Assembly: GCA_913052545.1 (NCBI GenBank)
Contig: CAJXEF010000068.1
Location: 1-10,518 of the forward strand
Origin: an uncultured Chloroflexota bacterium
GTDB lineage: Bacteria > Chloroflexota > Dehalococcoidia > UBA3495
Reading direction: 5' to 3'
DNA: 10,518 nt
The notes under the pieces are model-generated. The model was not told the origin of the DNA. It was given only the letters and a program-made list of their open reading frames with translations, and ran no database searches. Each line of letters opens with the position of its first letter. Positions within the stretch are counted from its first letter, which is position 1. This document shows, one piece after another, positions 7,795-10,518 of this stretch. Position numbers and translations under genes: made by a program.

Positions 7795-8427
7795 CTAAAT
7801 TACACCGTGCGGCCATGGTGGTTGTGGGCGTTTAACTTCTCCTACGTATTGAAAATCGTTTACCATTTGCATTAAGTTGTCATACATGCCTACAGCTTGC
7901 TCGGCTGGTGGTACAAACATCTTGATGAAGGCGGCATGTCCGTTCGGGAAGACGTAAGTGGGAACACCAAATGCGCCGTGTTCTTCTACTGCTTTGGTGT
8001 GGCTCTCGCCTAACTCTCTCAAAAGGTCAGGATCTGCTAGGTCCTCGATAAATCTTCCTTTGTCTATTCCTGAATCAGCGACTGCTGCATCTATAACCGA
8101 AGGATCTGTTAGATCTTTCTTCTCTTCATGTCGCGCTTTGAGGAGACTCATGAAGAACGATTCAAAGGCCTCTTTCCCTTGGCGTTTAGCAGCTAGGCCT
8201 GCCCGGTGAGCTAACAGCGTATTATCACTGCCGTCTAGAGCTTCGGGTCGTTCCCAGAACTTGTATCCGTCTTCTTCGCTACTGTTAATTTGAGACAGAG
8301 ATAACGGTTGCCAGTCTATTTCTATGTCTTTGCCTAGTTGTTCCTTGACTGTCGACAGCCACACGGCTGCGTTGTACACGAAAGGTCAACGAAAATCGTA
8401 ATAGGTGGTGAATGCTGATTGTGTCAT
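7795..8427 (-). CDS. DsbA/FrnE-family thioredoxin-fold oxidoreductase, predicted selenoprotein (in-frame TGA at codon 14)
   Basis: Start ATG at 8425-8427 has GGGAGG six bases upstream and a good promoter. Thirteen codons give MTQSAFTTYYDFR, then TGA (8386-8388), then PFVYNAAVWL and an intact frame to TAG: 210 residues counting the TGA codon. Relatives have FDF-x-CPF with the redox cysteine exactly at the TGA, so I read it as selenocysteine, active site U14-P-F-V17. The rest is typical of the DsbA-like thioredoxin domain (PF01323; HCCA isomerase, FrnE and Rv2466c relatives): helical insertion about 45-140 and the cis-proline loop GVPTYVF (154-160, P156). No cysteine exists elsewhere, so U14 would be the only redox residue. 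No signal peptide; probably cytosolic thiol/disulfide or glutathione-type chemistry, substrate unknown. First gene before rnc and ftsY. An internal GTG start at 8377-8379 would lack a ribosome binding site, the first beta strand and the active site. Alternatives: nonsense mutation or base error replacing a Cys codon. Confidence 0.8.
8350..8378 (-). promoter_or_regulatory. Candidate bacterial SECIS hairpin
   Basis: In the mRNA just after the UGA, CAGCC (8369-8365) pairs with GGCUG (8360-8356) in five Watson-Crick pairs, extended by a G-U pair below, closing a four-base loop GUGU (8364-8361). A lower stem UGU (8378-8376) with ACA (8352-8350) can stack below an internal loop. The loop begins 22 bases after the UGA and starts with G followed by U, matching the known bacterial pattern (apical loop roughly 16-37 bases downstream, G in the first loop positions, as in E. 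coli fdhF). Recognition by SelB is inferred. Folding was done by eye. Confidence 0.55.
8386..8388 (-). other. In-frame TGA, predicted selenocysteine codon
   Basis: TGA at codon 14 of the DsbA-family gene, at the position of the conserved redox cysteine between DFR and PF. The frame on both sides encodes conserved family sequence. TGA acts as a true stop in rnc and in the YYYxG gene, so this is local recoding or a lesion, not a genome-wide code change. Confidence 0.7.
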
Positions 8428-8433
8428 CTTTGG

Positions 8434-8439
8434 CCTCCC
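8434..8439 (-). promoter_or_regulatory. Ribosome binding site of the DsbA-family gene
   Basis: GGGAGG six bases before the ATG at 8427. This is the best Shine-Dalgarno in the window and shows that translation begins before the in-frame TGA. Confidence 0.85.
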
Positions 8440-8465
8440 AATTTGTTTGTTGGTTGGATAAATAG

Positions 8466-8494
8466 ATTGTAGCATAGGCGCCTTAGTCGGCCAA
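8466..8494 (-). promoter_or_regulatory. Sigma-70-type promoter for the DsbA-like / rnc / ftsY operon
   Basis: Minus-strand -35 TTGGCC (8494-8489), a 17-base spacer, and -10 TACAAT (8471-8466) preceded by an extended TGC (8474-8472). Transcription would start near 8459, leaving a leader of about 30 bases before the ATG. Confidence 0.6.
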
Positions 8495-8546
8495 GGATAG
8501 CTGTTAGCCGAATGTTCTGGTTATGATAAGAGTCGTATATTTAGCA

Positions 8547-8555
8547 TGCTATACT
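8547..8555 (+). promoter_or_regulatory. Extended -10 promoter for the tRNA nucleotidyltransferase gene
   Basis: TGCTATACT on the plus strand: extended TGn plus -10 TATACT (8550-8555). The -35 region is poor (about 8527-8532). Predicted start near 8562 sits right before the ribosome binding site, giving a very short leader. It mirrors the extended -10 of the divergent operon. Confidence 0.45.
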
Positions 8556-8562
8556 AGCTTCC

Positions 8563-8568
8563 GGAGGA
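8563..8568 (+). promoter_or_regulatory. Ribosome binding site pointing at an ACG start
   Basis: GGAGGA at 8563-8568. The in-frame codon at standard spacing (7 bases after GGAGG) is ACG at 8575-8577. No ATG, GTG or TTG occurs in this frame between the upstream stop (8542-8544) and 8722. Confidence 0.6.
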
Positions 8569-8574
8569 CTCAAT

Positions 8575-9840
8575 ACGCCGTTCCAACTAAACATAGAAGC
8601 AATCCAAATTGCCATAGATGATAGCCTTGGCACAGCAGGGTTACGTGCATTTGAGATTATCCGACGTATTTCATTAGAAGACGATTGGCGGGTTTATCTA
8701 GTAGGCGGGCCGGTTAGAGATGTGCTACTTGGTAAGGATATTAATGACCTAGATTTTGGTGTCGAAGGAGATGCCTTTTTATTTAGTACCCTTATTGCTC
8801 TAGAACTGGGTGGAGAGGTAATAAATCATCCACAGTTTATGACTGCTTCTGTGATTGCTGAAGATATCAGGATAGATATAGCCAGGTCAAGAAAAGAATT
8901 CTATCCTAGCTATGGTATGCTTCCCCAAGTCGTCCCTGGTTCTATATCGGATGACTTATCGCGAAGAGATTTTTCAATCAATGCCATGGCTTTTCCTCTC
9001 TGGCAAAAACATCCACAATTGTTGGACCCACAGGATGGTTTGATTGATTTAAAAGACGGGATAATAAGAGTTCTTCACAATGATAGTTTCAATGATGATC
9101 CGACCCGTATGTTTAGGGCGGTTAAATATGAATCTAGATTCGGATTTCGGATCACATCAGATAGTTTATCTACTATGCTTGCGGCTTTGAATAATGGGGC
9201 TATGGCACGGGTCTCTGGGGAACGAATTAGTCGCGAAATCGACCGCATATTTTTGGAACCTAAGGTGTTGGAAATCATCTCTAGATCTCGAGATCTGGGA
9301 TTGATGAGGGCGGTACAAGAATCTTGGATGACCTCTGATTTTCCCTTTAACGGACTTGAGGAGTTAAAAGCGAGAATTCATGAAGATCCAATGAGCGGTT
9401 TGGTCGCGATTTGCTGGGATTTAGATTATTCGGAAGGTGAGTTGCTCATAAATCGGCTTAATATGCCCAAAGCCTGGTCCGACTTAGTGAGGGATACAGC
9501 TACCTTGAGATCTATTGAACCTGAATTAGGTTCAGAGAATATTTTGCTCTCCAAGATATACAGTTTGTTGGAATCAATCGCCTACACAGTTATCAAAACG
9601 GGTGAAATTTTAACCGTAAATCAAGTAGTTGAGTCTAGATTATCGTTATTTACTACTACATTGATGGGCGTGTCTCCCATTCTTAACGGTGATGAGTTGA
9701 TCGCCATGGGAGTACCGGAAGGACCTTTAATTGGAGATATATTAAGGTTATTGAAAGAGCGCAAATTGGATGGGGGAATTATTGATGAATTGGATGAACG
9801 TAATTTTATAGATTCCTATATAAAATCGTCGTTAGGATAA
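8575..9840 (+). CDS. Class II tRNA nucleotidyltransferase (CCA-adding enzyme / poly(A) polymerase family), non-canonical start
   Basis: Adds or repairs the 3' CCA of tRNAs from CTP and ATP; poly(A) polymerase activity cannot be excluded from sequence alone. Numbering from the ACG, the head domain carries LVGGPVRDVLLG (42-53), the metal-binding DLD (58-60), the RIDIARSR strand (about 99-106), RRDFSINAMA (130-139), DPQDGLIDLKDG (151-162), DDPTRMFRAVKYESRFGF (174-191) and the neck element GERISREIDRIFLEP (215-229). About 190 residues of less conserved helical body follow; no HD domain is seen. The annotated-looking GTG at 8722 lies inside the VRDVLLG motif and would delete the GG of the nucleotide-binding motif, so the true start must lie upstream. 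Family-like sequence runs back to at least 8590. With ACG as start the protein has 421 residues, normal for the family. ACG may be a genuine rare start or a mis-sequenced ATG. Confidence 0.9.
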   Translation, partial: TPFQLNIEAIQIAIDDSLGTAGLRAFEIIRRISLEDDWRVYLVGGPVRDVLLGKDINDLDFGVEGDAFLFSTLIALELGGEVINHPQFMTASVIAEDIRIDIARSRKEFYPSYGMLPQVVPGSISDDLSRRDFSINAMAFPLWQKHPQLLDPQDGLIDLKDGIIRVLHNDSFNDDPTRMFRAVKYESRFGFRITSDSLSTMLAALNNGAMARVSGERISREIDRIFLEPKVLEIISRSRDLGLMRAVQESWMTSDFPFNGLEELKARIHEDPMSGLVAICWDLDYSEGELLINRLNMPKAWSDLVRDTATLRSIEPELGSENILLSKIYSLLESIAYTVIKTGEILTVNQVVESRLSLFTTTLMGVSPILNGDELIAMGVPEGPLIGDILRLLKERKLDGGIIDELDERNFIDSYIKSSLG

Positions 9841-9884
9841 CCACGAGTGTTCTAGGTTTTTACCAAATTGAAATTAAACATGTT

Positions 9885-9888
9885 GGAG
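9885..9888 (+). promoter_or_regulatory. Ribosome binding site of the dehydrogenase gene
   Basis: GGAG nine bases before the ATG at 9898. It favours that start over an in-frame ATG at 9880-9882, which lies ahead of the site and has none of its own. Confidence 0.6.
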
Positions 9889-9897
9889 AATAAATTC

Positions 9898-10518
9898 ATG
9901 AAAGCGGTTTATATAGAAGAGCATGGAGGCCCAGAGGTTTTAGTATATGGGGATCGTCCCGAACCTCTGTTGACTCCTGATCACGTCAAAATTCGCGTTA
10001 AAGCCAGTTCATTAAACCGATTGGATCTTTATACCCGTGCCGGAGGCCGTGGTCTCAAGAGAGACTTCCCTCCCCCTTTGATCTTAGGCGGAGATTGTTC
10101 TGGAGATGTAGTTGATGTGGGTGATAAGGTTGATCAGCTATCTATGGGAGACAGGGTTCTGGTAAATCCACGTCTGAGCTGTAATATGTGTCCAACTTGT
10201 GTGGCTGGGAGAGATGACTTGTGCAGCAGGTCAACTTTCATGGGTAGTGCGGTCGATGGTAGCTATGCGGAGTTTGTTACAGTTCCCTCCATTAACGTTC
10301 ATCGTATCTCACCGGATGTTACCTATGATCAGGCAGCCGCGGTGCCTACTACCTTTCTTCCTGTCTGGAACATGATGGTAAGACGAGCTCAGTTAAAACC
10401 TTGGGAAACGGTTTTGGTCTTGTCGGCTTCTGCTGGGGTAGGTACCGCCGCGATACAGGTGGCGAAGCAGGTTATAGGTGCGAAGGGTATTGCGACGACT
10501 AGTACAGCTGAAAAAGTA
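9898..10518 (+). CDS. Zinc-type alcohol dehydrogenase / quinone oxidoreductase family protein (MDR), partial, C-terminus off the right edge
   Basis: NAD(P)-dependent medium-chain dehydrogenase, 207 residues visible of an expected 340 or so. MKAVYIEEHGGPEVL is the standard N-terminus. The structural zinc lobe is complete: C95, C98, C101 and C109 in CNMCPTCVAGRDDLC. The catalytic zinc ligands are not: the usual Cys position reads LNRLDLY (39-45) and the GHE motif reads GGDCSG (64-69), as in the large 'zinc-binding dehydrogenase' subgroup with quinone-oxidoreductase-like chemistry. The dinucleotide-binding fold begins VLVLSASAGVGTAAIQVAK (172-190), with Ser replacing the first two glycines of GxGxxG. 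It starts 57 bases after the tRNA nucleotidyltransferase and may be co-transcribed, since no terminator is seen between them. Substrate unknown. Confidence 0.9.
   Translation, partial: MKAVYIEEHGGPEVLVYGDRPEPLLTPDHVKIRVKASSLNRLDLYTRAGGRGLKRDFPPPLILGGDCSGDVVDVGDKVDQLSMGDRVLVNPRLSCNMCPTCVAGRDDLCSRSTFMGSAVDGSYAEFVTVPSINVHRISPDVTYDQAAAVPTTFLPVWNMMVRRAQLKPWETVLVLSASAGVGTAAIQVAKQVIGAKGIATTSTAEKV

Noticed and set aside
8377..8379. GTG as the start of the DsbA-family gene (194-residue protein)
   Set aside because: No ribosome binding site, and it would delete the first beta strand and the active-site position. The ATG at 8425-8427 has a strong site and encodes conserved family sequence.
7795..8427. 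Genome-wide recoding of TGA (code 4 or 25)
   Set aside because: rnc and the YYYxG gene both end at TGA at normal family lengths, so TGA is a working stop here.
8523..8618. Short plus-strand ORF from ATG 8523 in the divergent promoter region
   Set aside because: About 30 codons with no ribosome binding site; it overlaps the better-supported promoter and gene start in another frame.
8722..8724. GTG as the start of the tRNA nucleotidyltransferase
   Set aside because: It lies within the conserved VGGPVRDVLLG motif; starting here would remove the nucleotide-binding glycines.
9283..9296. 14-base palindrome AGATCTCGAGATCT inside the tRNA nucleotidyltransferase gene
   Set aside because: It sits in coding sequence (SRSRDL) with no partner copy or regulatory context; likely chance.

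Overview
The window looks like part of a chromosome from a Chloroflexota bacterium, plausibly a marine SAR202/Dehalococcoidia-type lineage. This is an inference. It rests on the pairing of a YYYxG-motif (DUF2298 / Chlor_Arch_YYY) protein with an Agl23-like (TIGR03663) protein, a pair known mainly from Chloroflexota and Archaea, on AT-leaning base composition, and on the style of the tRNA nucleotidyltransferase and alcohol dehydrogenase. The genetic code is the standard bacterial one: two genes here (rnc and the YYY protein) end in TGA. I see no mobile elements, CRISPR arrays, tRNAs or rRNAs, and no gene-free stretch longer than about 150 bases.

Left part (1-5947, minus strand): three genes for large integral-membrane proteins lie head to tail with 8-62 base gaps, depending on the start chosen for the middle gene. 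In transcription order they are a DUF2298/YYYxG protein, an Agl23-like GT-C-fold protein, and a lysylphosphatidylglycerol-synthase-type (UPF0104) membrane protein that runs off the left edge. They look like one unit for lipid-linked sugar transfer or export of a cell-surface glycan. Middle part (6045-8427, minus strand): ftsY (SRP receptor), rnc (RNase III) and a DsbA-family thioredoxin-fold gene, transcribed as DsbA-like, rnc, ftsY and possibly onward into the membrane trio. Right part (8545-10518, plus strand): a class II tRNA nucleotidyltransferase (CCA-adding type), followed by a zinc-type dehydrogenase cut by the right edge. A short divergent promoter region (about 8440-8570) separates the two directions.

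The most notable feature is the DsbA-family gene. Its reading frame has a strong ribosome binding site and an ATG at 8425-8427, but is interrupted at codon 14 by TGA, exactly where relatives carry the redox cysteine (DFR-x-PF). The frame then continues intact for 196 codons to a TAG. The transcript right after the TGA can form a hairpin with a G-first GUGU loop at the distance expected of a bacterial SECIS element, and the protein has no other cysteine. I read this as a selenoprotein with a U-P-F-V active site. No selenocysteine machinery lies in the window, so this rests on the gene itself. The neighbouring tRNA nucleotidyltransferase also lacks a normal start codon: the well-placed ribosome binding site points at an ACG. 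That is either rare non-ATG initiation or a base error, and it is a reason to check base quality across 8380-8580.
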